A model generated the notes under the pieces. The model saw nothing but the letters and a program-made list of their open reading frames with translations. It did no database searches and had not been told where the DNA came from. A stretch of DNA of 64,000 bases from DASUKM01 sp036278735 (lineage in GTDB: Bacteria; Acidobacteriota; Vicinamibacteria; Vicinamibacterales; 2-12-FULL-66-21), in contig DASUKM010000019.1 of assembly GCA_036278735.1 (NCBI GenBank), positions 62,001-126,000 of the forward strand, read 5' to 3'. Every line of letters begins with the position of its first letter. Position 1 is the first letter of the stretch. The position numbers and the translations under genes are program-made. Of this stretch, positions 25,956-35,377 are shown one piece after another.

Positions 25956-27262
25956 TCGTGCCGCTCGCGATCATCGCGCTGCTCATCCTGTTGAACGCGC
26001 TGTTCGTCGCCGCGGAGTTCGCGATCGTGGGGGCGCCGCGTACCGCGATCGACGCGAGGGCCTCTCGCGGCGACCGCCTCGCGCGCGGCGTGCAGGCGAT
26101 CCTCCACGACGCGAGGCGCCAGGATCGCTACATTGCCACGGCCCAGATCGGCGTCACCGTCGCGAGCCTCGGGCTGGGGATGTACGGCGAACACGTGATC
26201 GCGGAATGGGTCCTGGCCGATCTGCCGAACTCGGGCACCGCCGCGTGGCTGGCGGCGCACGGGATGGCCGGAATCCTCGCGGTCGCGATCCTCACCTACT
26301 TTCACATCGTGCTCGGCGAGATGGTGCCGAAGTCGCTCGCGCTCCAGCGCGCGGAGCACCTGGCCCTCTGGATTACCCCGCCGATGCGGTGGATTCAGAC
26401 GGCGCTGCTGCCGCTCGTGGTGTCGCTGAATGCGATCGGCAACATGGTGCTGCGCGCCATCGGGATCGATCGCCGGCTCCGCAGCGTCGATCAGTACTAC
26501 ACGCCCGAAGAGCTGCTGCTGGTCGTCGAGGAATCCGAGCAGCTCGGCGCACTGCGCGCCGAGTCGGGACAGATGCTGCAGGACCTGTTCGAGTTCGGCG
26601 ATCTCACGGCCGGCGAGGCGATGGTGCCGCGCGTCCGCATCACGGGCATTCCCGCCGGCGCCGCGCCGGACGACCTGCGGACGATCATCGAGCGCTCGCC
26701 CCACACCCGGTATCCGGTCTACGAGGGTGACCTCGATCACATCGCCGGCATGGTCCACATCAAGGATTTGCTGCAGCTGCTCCTCAACGCGCAGCCCGTG
26801 TCGACCGAGCACACGCGCCCCGCGCCTGTCGTTCCCGATACCGCGCTGCTCGACGCCGTCCTCGCGACGATGCGCCGGGAACGCGCGCAGATGGCGATCG
26901 TCATCGACGAGCACGGCGGCACGGCGGGTATCCTGACGCTGGAAGATCTCTTCGAGGAAGTCGTCGGCGAATTCGACGAGGGACGCGGGGCGCCGCGCGC
27001 GGTGCGGGATGCCGCCGGCCGCCTCCTCGTGCCCGGCACGCTGCGGGTCGACGAACTCGGGGAGCTGTTCGACCTCGAGCTGTCGCACGAGGAAGTCGAC
27101 AGCGTCAGCGGGCTCGTCCTGATGCTCCTCGGCCGCCCGCCCGCCGTGGGCGACCGGGTGCAATTCGGACGGCTCCGGCTCGAAGTTACCGCCGTTGCGG
27201 GCCACGGCGTCGCCGAAGCCGCGGTGGGACTCTCGCCTGAGGCCGAACTTCCCAAAGCCTGA
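25952..27262 (+). CDS. CNNM/CorC-family membrane protein with CBS domains (second)
   Basis: A 436-residue paralogue: IVPLAIIALLILLNALFVAA, VLGEMVPKSLAL, CBS pair with VPRVRITGIPAG and the canonical VIDEHGGTAGILTLEDLFEE, and a C-terminal CorC_HlyC domain (RLLVPGTLRVDELGELF). The GTG start overlaps the stop of the first gene by two bases. The gene ends CCC-AAA-GCC-TGA inside a seven-base repeat array that fills the gap to the convergent transporter gene. Confidence 0.88.
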   Translation: MIVPLAIIALLILLNALFVAAEFAIVGAPRTAIDARASRGDRLARGVQAILHDARRQDRYIATAQIGVTVASLGLGMYGEHVIAEWVLADLPNSGTAAWLAAHGMAGILAVAILTYFHIVLGEMVPKSLALQRAEHLALWITPPMRWIQTALLPLVVSLNAIGNMVLRAIGIDRRLRSVDQYYTPEELLLVVEESEQLGALRAESGQMLQDLFEFGDLTAGEAMVPRVRITGIPAGAAPDDLRTIIERSPHTRYPVYEGDLDHIAGMVHIKDLLQLLLNAQPVSTEHTRPAPVVPDTALLDAVLATMRRERAQMAIVIDEHGGTAGILTLEDLFEEVVGEFDEGRGAPRAVRDAAGRLLVPGTLRVDELGELFDLELSHEEVDSVSGLVLMLLGRPPAVGDRVQFGRLRLEVTAVAGHGVAEAAVGLSPEAELPKA

Positions 27263-27285
27263 AGCCCAAAGCCCAAAGCCCAGTC
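27251..27285 (+). repeat. CCCAAAG heptamer array across the CNNM stop codon
   Basis: Five seven-base units (CCCAAAG, CCTGAAG, CCCAAAG, CCCAAAG, CCCAGTC). The stop codon TGA lies in the second unit, so the array supplies the last residues PKA and fills the whole convergent gap. Related CCCAAAGCC sequences straddle the stop codons of the glycosyltransferase at 35374 and the methyltransferase at 36923. Confidence 0.65.
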
Positions 27286-29205
27286 TCAGCCGACGTGGAT
27301 GCGGGGGCGGCGCAGCGGGTCCGATTCCGTCTGCCGCAGCACTTCGCGCGTGACCGGGGCCGTGTCTCCCTCGCCGAAGGCCAGGAATTTCAACAGGTAC
27401 GCGATCGGATTGCCTTCCGTCCACCCGAAGTACGCGTGCGGCAGCGTGCCCGTTCGGTCGCGGATGTAGAGCAGAAGCGCCGCAATCGCGTTCGGGATTG
27501 CCGGGCTGACGCACCGCAGCACGCGATGCGGCCCTACCGACACCCCCGTGACGTACAGCGTCCCGCGAAAATTCGAGGCGTCGCCTGGACGCACCTCGAC
27601 GAACAGCACGGGCTCGTTCGGCGGCAGGTGATGCGCTTCGCGCGCCTCGCGCAGCTTCGTCGCATACTCCTGCGGCCGTCCGGTGTTCGGACGGTTGGCG
27701 ATGATCCGGACGGCCGATCCGGCCGCCTCCTCGATGAAGCGGGCGGCGGGTTCGTCGGTCTCGACCCCCTGGATCCGCAGCTCGGTGGAGCGCAGCACGC
27801 GCGAGATCATCGACGTCCCGATGATCGTCACGATGAACCACGACGCGATTTTGATGCCCTCCGGCCGCTCGAAAATGTTCAGCACGGTGGTGTACACGAA
27901 CACCAGCGTGATGAAGCCGAACGCCAGGAGCTGCGATCGCGTGCGGCGGACGTGCAGCGTGACGGCGACCGATGCGGAGGTGATCAGCACGAGGACGCCC
28001 GTCGCGTACGCGCCCCCTTGCGCGTCGACGTTCGCGTTGAACAGCACCGTGATCAGGAAGGTGATCCCGGTGAACAGCACGACCAAGGGCCGCGTCGCCC
28101 GCGTCCACTCGGGCGCCATGCCGTACCGGGGAAGATATCTGGGCACCAGATTCAGCAGCCCCGCCAGCGCGGACGCGCCGGCAAACCACAGGATGCTGAT
28201 CGTGCTCAGGTCGTAGATCGTGCCGAAGGCCTGTCCCAGGTACTGATGCGCGATGTAGGCCAGCGCGCGCCCGGATGCCGCCCCCCCTTCCTGGAACGCG
28301 GAGGGCGGAATCAACAGCGTCGTGACGAAGGCGCTGCCGATCAGGAGCACGCTCATGATGAGCGCCGCCGTCCGCAGCAGCTTTTTCGTGTTGCGGATCC
28401 GCCCCTCGGGATGCGCCGCATCGTCGCCGGCCTCTCCGCGGACGAGCGGCATGACGGCCACGCCGGTTTCGAAGCCCGACAGGCCGAGCGCGAGCTTCGG
28501 AAACAGCAGCAGCGCAAGCGCGATCATCATCAGCGGGCTGCCGTGCGCCGTCACCAGCCCCGCGCGCCACGCGGGCACCAGCGACGGATGCTCGAACACC
28601 ACGACGAGCGCCCATCCGATCACGATGACGTTCAGCGACAGATAGACCGTGACGATCACGAAGGCGAAGCTGATCGCCTCCTTGAAGCCCTTGAGGAAGA
28701 TCGCGCTGAGGGCCGCCAGCAGGACGAGCGTCAGTCCGATCGGGTGGTCGAACCGCGGCGGGACGAACGGATTGCCGATGATGTGCGCCGTCGCGTCGGC
28801 GGCCGACAGCGTGATGGTGATGACGAAATCGGTCGCCGCGAACCCCAGCAGGCAGAGGACGAACGCCTTTCCCTTCCAGCGCGGCAGCAGCTCCTCGAGC
28901 ATCGAGATGCTGCCCTGCCCGTGCGGGCTCACGGAGGCGACCCGGTTATAGATCGGAAGCGCACCCAGCAACGTCAGCAGGACGAGCACCAGGGTGGCAA
29001 TCGGCGAGAGCAGCCCCGCGGCCAGAAACGCGATGCCGGGCTGATAGCCGAGCGTCGAGAAATAGTCGACGCCGGTGAGGCACATGACCTGCCACCACGG
29101 CGACTGATGCTGGCTCGAACCCGCGTGCGGCCCGACCTCGCGCAGCCCCTCGAAGAACCAGACCTGGAACCGGCGCCGCTGCCGGGCCGTCAAGTGGTAG
29201 TTCAT
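27286..29205 (-). CDS. APC-superfamily amino acid permease
   Basis: A 639-residue transporter with about 12 helices up to residue 470, starting MNYHLTARQRRRFQVWFFEG and with VDYFSTLGYQPGIAFLAAGL as first helix region, the broken-helix pattern of APC carriers. A soluble C-terminal domain of about 160 residues follows (from about VLRSTELRIQGVETDEP), with no membrane segment, of a kind seen in bacterial APC/KUP-like permeases. Substrate is not predictable. It starts 18 bases after the dctA-type gene, so the two are an operon. Confidence 0.78.
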   Translation of the reverse strand: MNYHLTARQRRRFQVWFFEGLREVGPHAGSSQHQSPWWQVMCLTGVDYFSTLGYQPGIAFLAAGLLSPIATLVLVLLTLLGALPIYNRVASVSPHGQGSISMLEELLPRWKGKAFVLCLLGFAATDFVITITLSAADATAHIIGNPFVPPRFDHPIGLTLVLLAALSAIFLKGFKEAISFAFVIVTVYLSLNVIVIGWALVVVFEHPSLVPAWRAGLVTAHGSPLMMIALALLLFPKLALGLSGFETGVAVMPLVRGEAGDDAAHPEGRIRNTKKLLRTAALIMSVLLIGSAFVTTLLIPPSAFQEGGAASGRALAYIAHQYLGQAFGTIYDLSTISILWFAGASALAGLLNLVPRYLPRYGMAPEWTRATRPLVVLFTGITFLITVLFNANVDAQGGAYATGVLVLITSASVAVTLHVRRTRSQLLAFGFITLVFVYTTVLNIFERPEGIKIASWFIVTIIGTSMISRVLRSTELRIQGVETDEPAARFIEEAAGSAVRIIANRPNTGRPQEYATKLREAREAHHLPPNEPVLFVEVRPGDASNFRGTLYVTGVSVGPHRVLRCVSPAIPNAIAALLLYIRDRTGTLPHAYFGWTEGNPIAYLLKFLAFGEGDTAPVTREVLRQTESDPLRRPRIHVG

Positions 29206-29223
29206 CTCGAATACCGCACGGCC

Positions 29224-30504
29224 CTACAGCTCGCCACGCGCCGACGCCAACGCCAGTTCCGCGTCGCTCGCCTCCCGGAACTCCCCTTCCCACTTGGCGA
29301 CGACCACCGAGGCCAGGCAGTTGCCGATGACGTTCGTCATCGTCCGGCCCATGTCCATCAGGGTGTCGACCCCGAGGATGAGCGTCACCCCTTCGAGCGG
29401 CAGGTGATAGCTCGCCAGCGTCGCCGCCAGGATCACGAGGGCGGCGCGCGGCACCCCCGCGACCCCTTTGCTCGTCAGCATCAGCGTCAGCAGCAGCGTG
29501 ATCTGCGTGCCGATCGGCAGATGCACGTTGGCGGCCTGCGCGACGAAGATGGCCGCGAGCGACAGGTACAGCGTCGAGCCGTCGAGGTTGAAGCTGTAGC
29601 CCAGCGGCAGCACGAAGGCGACGATGCTGCGCGGGACCCCCAGGCGCTCCATGGCTTCCATGGCCCGCGGCAGCGCCGCTTCGCTCGACGTCGTGGAGAA
29701 CGCGATCACCGCCGGCTCACGGACGGCGCTCACGAACTTGCGGACCGAGATCCCGAACAGCAGCATGATCGGGACGAGCACGATGAGGTAGAAGACCGCC
29801 AGGGCGAGATACAGCGTCCCGACGAGCCACGCCAGGCTGTAGAGCACGCCGAAGCCGCCCTTGCCGATCGTGTAGGCCATCGCCGCCGCCACGCCAATCG
29901 GCGCGTATTTCATGACGAGGTTCGTGAACTTGAACATCGTCTCGGCGAGCGATTCGCAGAACTCGATCATGGGCCGCCCCTTCGGCCCGACCATCGTGAG
30001 GGCGATCGCGAACAGCAGGCTCCAGATGACGATCTGGAGGACGTCCCCTTCGGCCATCGCCTGGATGATCGACGTCGGGAACGAGTGCAGCAGGAGCTGG
30101 TCCCACGTCTGGGCCTGGCCCGCGACGGCGGGCGTTGCGGCGCCGGACGGCAGCACGAGGCCCACGCCCGGCTTCAGCAGATTCACGGCCACGAGACCGA
30201 TCACGAGCGCCAGCGTGGTGACCGCTTCGAAATAGACGATCGCGCGCAGCCCCATGCGGCCGACCGCTTTCACGTGCCCCGCCCCGGCAATCCCGGCGAC
30301 GAGCATCGCGAAGATCAGCGGCGCGATGATCATCTTGATCAGGCGCAGGAAGAGCTGGCTGAACGGGTTGAACACACTCGCCCAGGCCGGGTGATATCGG
30401 CTCACCAGGGCGCCCACGACGACCCCCAGCACGAGGCCGATCATGATTTGCGCGGTGAGCGAGACGCCCCGGCGGGCTCTTACTGCCGCGGGAGGGTTGG
30501 GCAT
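29224..30504 (-). CDS. DAACS-family dicarboxylate/amino acid:cation symporter
   Basis: A 426-residue symporter of the DctA/GltP family. Hallmarks include FLRLIKMIIAPLIFAMLVAG, the serine-rich loop AFSTTSSEAALPRAM, SFNLDGSTLYLSLAAIFVAQ, and MDMGRTMTNVIGNCLASVVV, all in canonical order. Substrates are dicarboxylates, glutamate or aspartate with H+ or Na+. The ATG at MPNPP is chosen as it leaves a short cytoplasmic N-terminus; upstream frame is open but not family-like. TAGAAT thirteen bases before the start could be its -10. It is divergent from a ClC gene. Confidence 0.9.
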   Translation of the reverse strand: MPNPPAAVRARRGVSLTAQIMIGLVLGVVVGALVSRYHPAWASVFNPFSQLFLRLIKMIIAPLIFAMLVAGIAGAGHVKAVGRMGLRAIVYFEAVTTLALVIGLVAVNLLKPGVGLVLPSGAATPAVAGQAQTWDQLLLHSFPTSIIQAMAEGDVLQIVIWSLLFAIALTMVGPKGRPMIEFCESLAETMFKFTNLVMKYAPIGVAAAMAYTIGKGGFGVLYSLAWLVGTLYLALAVFYLIVLVPIMLLFGISVRKFVSAVREPAVIAFSTTSSEAALPRAMEAMERLGVPRSIVAFVLPLGYSFNLDGSTLYLSLAAIFVAQAANVHLPIGTQITLLLTLMLTSKGVAGVPRAALVILAATLASYHLPLEGVTLILGVDTLMDMGRTMTNVIGNCLASVVVAKWEGEFREASDAELALASARGEL

Positions 30505-30583
30505 CGGCAATCCGGCGATTCTACCCGAGAACCCCGAATAGATTGACGGCGGAAGCCCCGAAAGGGGATCATAGAAAGCTGGA

Positions 30584-32491
30584 GTGACACAACAGCCGGA
30601 CGACCCCGCAAATCTGAGCCATCCCGCCTCGCAAGCCGCCACAACCTCCGGAATCCCGGTCGCCCCGTCGATGGGGCTGGCCATGGAGGTCGTTGCGACT
30701 CCGAGCGAGCCGGCGATCGTCGACGGCCGCACCGCGGTCGTCAGCGGCGCCGCCATTCTGGTCGCCGTCATCGCGGGCTTCATCGCCCGGGGACTGGTGG
30801 CGCTCATCAATTACGTGACGGGCGTCTCGTTCTTCGGCCACGGCACGTTCTCGCATATTTCGCCCGCCGACAATCACATCGGCCTCTGGGTCATCGGGGT
30901 GCCGGTGGTCGGCGGCATCATCGTCGGGATCATGGCGCGGTACGGATCCGATGCGATCCGCGGCCATGGGATCCCCGAGGCGATGGAGCAGGTCCTCTTC
31001 AACCAGAGCCGGATTCCGCCGCGGGTCACGTTCCTGAAGCCGCTCTCCGCCGCGATCGCGATCGGCACCGGCGGCCCGTTCGGCGCCGAAGGCCCGATCA
31101 TCGCGACCGGCGGCGCCGTCGGGTCCCTCGTCGGGCAGCTGTTCCCCGTCACGGCCCAGGAGCGCAAGACGCTGCTGGCCGCCGGCGCTGCGGCCGGCAT
31201 GGCGGCGACGTTCGGCACGCCCGTCGCCGCGACGCTGATTGCGATCGAACTGCTGCTGTTCGAGTACCGCGCGCGCTCCGTCGTGCCCGTCGCGCTGGCG
31301 AGCGCAGCCGCCACCGCCGTGCGCATCGCGTTTCTCGGCAACGCGCCGGTGTTCCCGATGCCGCCGCTGCCCGGTCCGAGCGGCGCCGCGCTGGCGATCT
31401 ACATCATCCTCGGCGGCGTGATGGGCATTCTGGCGACCGGCGTGACCCGATCCGTCTACTGGGTCGAGGACATGTTCGAGCACATCCCGGTGCACTGGAT
31501 GTGGTGGCCCGCCATTGGCGCGATCGCCGTCGGGATCGTCGGGTATTTCTCGCCCCACACCCTCGGCGTCGGCTACGACAACATCACGAACACGCTCGAC
31601 GGCAACATCGTCGGCGGGGCGCTGCTCTCGCTCGGGATCCTGAAGTTCGTGTCGTGGGCCATTTCGCTCGGCAGCGGCACGTCCGGCGGCACGCTGGCGC
31701 CATTGATGACGATTGGCGGCGCGCTCGGAGGAGCCGCGGCCCCCTTCATCGCCCGCGCCGTGCCGTTTGCCGGGATCGACGCTCGCATCGCCGCGCTCGT
31801 CGGCATGGGCGCGATGTTCGCCGGCGCCTCGCGCGCGCTGCTCGCCTCGGTCGTCTTCGCGTTCGAGGCGACGCGACAGCCGATGAGCCTTTTGCCGCTC
31901 CTCGGCGGCTGCACGGCCTCCTTCTTCATCTCGTCGCTGATGATGCGGCACTCGATCATGACGGAGAAGATCGCCCGGCGCGGCCAGCGCGTGCTCGGCG
32001 AGTACTCCGTCGACTACCTCGACACCATCCTGGTGAAGGATCGCGCCTCGCGTCCGCCCGAGGTGCTGCCGGGGGAACGCCTGGTCGGCGACGTCCGCAA
32101 GTGGATTACCTCGCGCGCGCCGGGCTCCAGCCATCAAGGCTTCCCGGTGGTCGATGCCAGCGGTCTGCTGATAGGGGTCGTCACCCGCCGGGACCTGCTC
32201 GACGATGCGAAGCCGGCGGACAAGAAGGTGAAGGATCTGATTCGGCGTCCGCCCGCGGTCGTGTTCGAGAACAGCTCCCTGCGCGAGGCGGCCGACCACA
32301 TGGTGCGCGAAAACGTCGGCCGGCTGCCGGTCGTGACCCGCGACCAGCCGCGGCGCGTCACGGGGATGATCACCAGAAGCGATCTGCTCACGGCGCACAA
32401 GCGTCGCCTGATCGAGCGCGACCGCGCGGAACAATCGCTCCGGATCGAAATTCCTGGCGAGCGGCGGCGCCATCCCCGGCGCTCGGCGTAG
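30584..32491 (+). CDS. ClC-type chloride channel/antiporter with CBS domains
   Basis: A 635-residue protein. ClC selectivity elements are GHGIPEAMEQ, GPFGAEGPII (gating Glu retained in GAEGP) and SLGSGTSGGTLAPL. A cytoplasmic CBS pair occupies about residues 480-610 (GFPVVDASGLLIGVVTRRDL and LPVVTRDQPRRVTGMITRSD). The gating Glu fits a Cl-/H+ exchanger, but this cannot be settled from sequence. Start GTG. A CCCCGAAAGGGG hairpin with GNRA loop lies at 30556-30567 just upstream, and TTGACG at 30543-30548 may be the -35. A TPR gene and a second ClC gene follow. Confidence 0.9.
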   Translation: MTQQPDDPANLSHPASQAATTSGIPVAPSMGLAMEVVATPSEPAIVDGRTAVVSGAAILVAVIAGFIARGLVALINYVTGVSFFGHGTFSHISPADNHIGLWVIGVPVVGGIIVGIMARYGSDAIRGHGIPEAMEQVLFNQSRIPPRVTFLKPLSAAIAIGTGGPFGAEGPIIATGGAVGSLVGQLFPVTAQERKTLLAAGAAAGMAATFGTPVAATLIAIELLLFEYRARSVVPVALASAAATAVRIAFLGNAPVFPMPPLPGPSGAALAIYIILGGVMGILATGVTRSVYWVEDMFEHIPVHWMWWPAIGAIAVGIVGYFSPHTLGVGYDNITNTLDGNIVGGALLSLGILKFVSWAISLGSGTSGGTLAPLMTIGGALGGAAAPFIARAVPFAGIDARIAALVGMGAMFAGASRALLASVVFAFEATRQPMSLLPLLGGCTASFFISSLMMRHSIMTEKIARRGQRVLGEYSVDYLDTILVKDRASRPPEVLPGERLVGDVRKWITSRAPGSSHQGFPVVDASGLLIGVVTRRDLLDDAKPADKKVKDLIRRPPAVVFENSSLREAADHMVRENVGRLPVVTRDQPRRVTGMITRSDLLTAHKRRLIERDRAEQSLRIEIPGERRRHPRRSA

Positions 32492-32541
32492 CGGCGCCAC
32501 GGTACTCCTGATCCGTATCCGGCCAGGCGACGTTTCAGGAG

Positions 32542-32547
32542 TACAAT
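32542..32547 (+). promoter_or_regulatory. -10 box TACAAT of the TPR gene
   Basis: TACAAT ends eight bases before the GTG start of the TPR gene, so the transcript would begin at or next to the start codon. No good -35 is seen 17 bases upstream. Confidence 0.45.
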
Positions 32548-32555
32548 CACCGTTT

Positions 32556-33680
32556 GTGACATTTCCGTCGGTTCACGTCGGCAGACGGCCGCTGACCCTT
32601 CTTCTCGTGATCGCCGTGGTGCCGTGCTTTGCCGCGACCGCCGCGATCGTCAAGCTTCACCGGCAGGCGCTTCGGTCCATTTCCGACGGCTGGACGCAGC
32701 AGGGAGAGGCCGCGCTCCGAGCGGGGCACGCGGCGACGGCCATCGACGACTTCAGGAACGCGCTCGCCTACTCGCGCGACGATCAGTTGCTGCACCTCAG
32801 GCTGGCGCAGGCGCTCATCGCGGACAACCGTCCGCTGGAGGCGCGCGGGTACCTGGTGCCGTTGTGGGACGAAGAGCCGGGCGACGGCCAGGTCAACATG
32901 GAGCTGGCCCGCGTGGCCGCGCAGCAGGGCCGGGCCGCCGACGCCATCCGCTACTATCACGGCGCGATCGAAGGCGCGTGGGACGAACGGGCCGAGGACC
33001 ATCGGCGCACCGCGCGCCTCGAACTGGTGGAATTCCTGCTGCACTCGGGCCACACGACCGAGGCGCAGCCCGAGCTCGTCGCGCTGGCCGGCGACCTGCC
33101 CGCCGATTTGACGATGAGGAAGGGAATCGGCAAGCTGCTGCTCCAGGCCGGACTCGTCAGCCGCGCCGAACAGGTGTTCTCAGACGTCATCCGCCTGCAC
33201 CCGAAAGATGCCGAAGCGCTCGGGGGAGCGGGCGTCGCCCTCTATGGCCAGGAGAGCTACACGAAAGCGGCGCCGCTGCTCGAGCGCGCCGTCTCGCTCG
33301 GCAACCGCGACGTGGCCGTGCTGGCAGACGCCGCGAGCGTGCGGCTGATCGTCGACTCGGATCCCTATCAGCGCCGTCTGGCCCGATCGGAGCGCGCGCG
33401 GCGCACCATGGCCGCCTACACCGCGGCCACGGCGCGGCTGAGCGAGTGCACGGTGGCGCACGCGGAAGACCCGGAGTTGAACGCCCTGGGCGCATCCGCC
33501 GCAAATCTGGCCGGCCAACACGTCGATCTGAGAACCCTCGCGCGCGATCCGGACCTGCTCGACACCGTCATGGATTTCGTCTTCAACGTCGAGGAGACGA
33601 CCGCCGCGCGCTGCGGTGAGCCGCAAGGGCTCGACCGCGCCCTGCGGCTGCTCGGCGCGGAGCGAAAGGCCCGCCAGTAA
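32556..33680 (+). CDS. Membrane-anchored TPR protein
   Basis: A 374-residue protein with one N-terminal membrane segment (about residues 12-30) and four to six TPR-like helical hairpins, for example GEAALRAGHAATAIDDFRNA, VNMELARVAAQQGRAADAIR and GLVSRAEQVFSDVIRLHPKD. It has no catalytic motif; a scaffold role is likely. Its stop TAA overlaps the ATG of the next ClC gene by one base, so it is made together with that channel and may be its partner. A -10 TACAAT just upstream points to a leaderless mRNA from a GTG start. Confidence 0.75.
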   Translation: MTFPSVHVGRRPLTLLLVIAVVPCFAATAAIVKLHRQALRSISDGWTQQGEAALRAGHAATAIDDFRNALAYSRDDQLLHLRLAQALIADNRPLEARGYLVPLWDEEPGDGQVNMELARVAAQQGRAADAIRYYHGAIEGAWDERAEDHRRTARLELVEFLLHSGHTTEAQPELVALAGDLPADLTMRKGIGKLLLQAGLVSRAEQVFSDVIRLHPKDAEALGGAGVALYGQESYTKAAPLLERAVSLGNRDVAVLADAASVRLIVDSDPYQRRLARSERARRTMAAYTAATARLSECTVAHAEDPELNALGASAANLAGQHVDLRTLARDPDLLDTVMDFVFNVEETTAARCGEPQGLDRALRLLGAERKARQ

Positions 33681-35377
33681 TGGAGCGACGGCGCTGGATG
33701 CGGGTTCCCGTCCTGCAGGAGCCCCAGCTCTTCCTGCTGCTGGCGCTCCTCATCGGCGTGTTTTCCGGACTGGCCGCCGTCTGCTTCCGCATCGCGATCG
33801 CGTTCGGCCGGTTCTGGCTGCTGGGATCGTCGATGCACCCGCCCGCGAACCGCCTGCTCCTCGTCCTGCCGGTGGCGGGGCTCGTCGTCGCGGCGCTGGT
33901 GCAGTTGGTCTTCCCCGCGGTGCGCGGCAGCGGCGTCAACCAGACGAAGGCCGCCGTCTACATCTACGACGGGTACATCCCCTTTCGCACGGTCATCGGC
34001 AAGTTCCTGACGAGCGCGCTCGCGATCGGCAGCGGCCAGTCGCTCGGGCCGGAGGATCCCTCGCTCCAGGTGGGCGCCGGCCTGGCGTCCGCGATCGGAC
34101 GGCTGTCGGGATTGTCGCGCGACAAGCTGCGGCTGATCGCGCCGCTCGGGGCCGCGGCCGGCCTGGCGGCCGCGTTCAACTCGCCGATCACCGCGGTCCT
34201 GTTCGTCATCGAGGAGGTCATCGGCACGTGGAGCGCCGTCGCGCTCGGCGCGATCGTGCTCGCCGCCGTCTCGAGCGCCGTCGTCGCGCGCTGGTTCCTC
34301 GGCGATCAGCCGCTGTTTCGCGTGCCCGAATATCATCTGGCGCACACGAGCGAGCTGATCAGCTACGCGATCCTCGGCCTGATCGGCGGCTTCGTCGCGC
34401 TGGTGTTCGTGAAGTTCGCGATTTTCATGCGTCCGCGGCTGCGCGCCCTGCCGCGCTGGACGTGGTATTTGCAGCCGGCGGTCGCGGGGATCATCATCGC
34501 CGGCATCGCCATCTGGTTTCCGCAGATCACCGGCGCCGGCTACGAGTACGTGGACGAGGCGATGCGCGACCGCTACGTCTGGCAGGTGCTCGCCATCATC
34601 GGCGGCCTGAAGATCTTCACCACGGTGCTGTCGTTCACCAGCGGCACCCCGGGCGGCCTGTTCGCGCCGACGCTCTTCATCGGGGCCATGGTCGGCGGCG
34701 CGGTGTGCGGCGCGACGCGGTCCATCTTTCCCTGGTTCGACGGATCGACAGGCACGTTCGCCCTGATCGGCATGGGGACGATGTTCGCGGGGATCCTGCG
34801 GGCACCGATCACGTCGGTCTTCATGATCATCGAGGTCAGCGGCAACTATTCGATCGCGCTGCCGGTGATGATCTCCAACACGATCGCGTATCTCGTCTCG
34901 CGCAAGTATCAGCGCGAAGGCATCTTCGACGTGCTGTCGCGGCAGGACGGCGTGGTGCTGCCGTCGATGGAGGAGCAGCGCGAAACGTCCGTGCACCGCG
35001 TCGAGGACGCGATGCGCGAAGAGCCGGTCCTCGTGTTTACCGACGTCGACACCGTCTCGTCCGCGCTGGTGCGCGCCAACGCGGTCCCGACCGAGCGGCT
35101 GCTGGTCCGCGTCCGGCCCGGCACGTGGACCTCCGTCCCGGCGCAGCGCCTGAAAGATCTGGAAGGGGAAGGCAAGGGAGCGCTGGCGCTCGGCAGCGTT
35201 TTGGCCCTCTCGGCCGCGATTCCTCCCGTGTTCCCCGATCAGAGTCTTGACGTCGCGCTGGGCTTGATTGGCGACCAGCCGTTCCTGCCCGTCGTGCACC
35301 GCGCGAATCCCTCGCGCCTCGTCGGCGTGATCACCGTCGACCAAATCCTGAACGCGTATCGCCACGAACGCACTTAG
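33680..35377 (+). CDS. ClC-type channel/antiporter, GPEDP subclass
   Basis: A 565-residue ClC protein. The first selectivity region reads GSGVNQTKAA, the second GSGQSLGPEDPSLQ (Glu kept, but GPEDP where most have GxEGP), the third SFTSGTPGGLFAPTLFIG. About eleven helices are followed by a CBS pair (VEDAMREEPVLVFTDVD and FLPVVHRANPSRLVGVITVD). It is only distantly related to the ClC gene two positions upstream. Its stop overlaps the stop of the convergent glycosyltransferase by four bases. Confidence 0.88.
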   Translation: MERRRWMRVPVLQEPQLFLLLALLIGVFSGLAAVCFRIAIAFGRFWLLGSSMHPPANRLLLVLPVAGLVVAALVQLVFPAVRGSGVNQTKAAVYIYDGYIPFRTVIGKFLTSALAIGSGQSLGPEDPSLQVGAGLASAIGRLSGLSRDKLRLIAPLGAAAGLAAAFNSPITAVLFVIEEVIGTWSAVALGAIVLAAVSSAVVARWFLGDQPLFRVPEYHLAHTSELISYAILGLIGGFVALVFVKFAIFMRPRLRALPRWTWYLQPAVAGIIIAGIAIWFPQITGAGYEYVDEAMRDRYVWQVLAIIGGLKIFTTVLSFTSGTPGGLFAPTLFIGAMVGGAVCGATRSIFPWFDGSTGTFALIGMGTMFAGILRAPITSVFMIIEVSGNYSIALPVMISNTIAYLVSRKYQREGIFDVLSRQDGVVLPSMEEQRETSVHRVEDAMREEPVLVFTDVDTVSSALVRANAVPTERLLVRVRPGTWTSVPAQRLKDLEGEGKGALALGSVLALSAAIPPVFPDQSLDVALGLIGDQPFLPVVHRANPSRLVGVITVDQILNAYRHERT

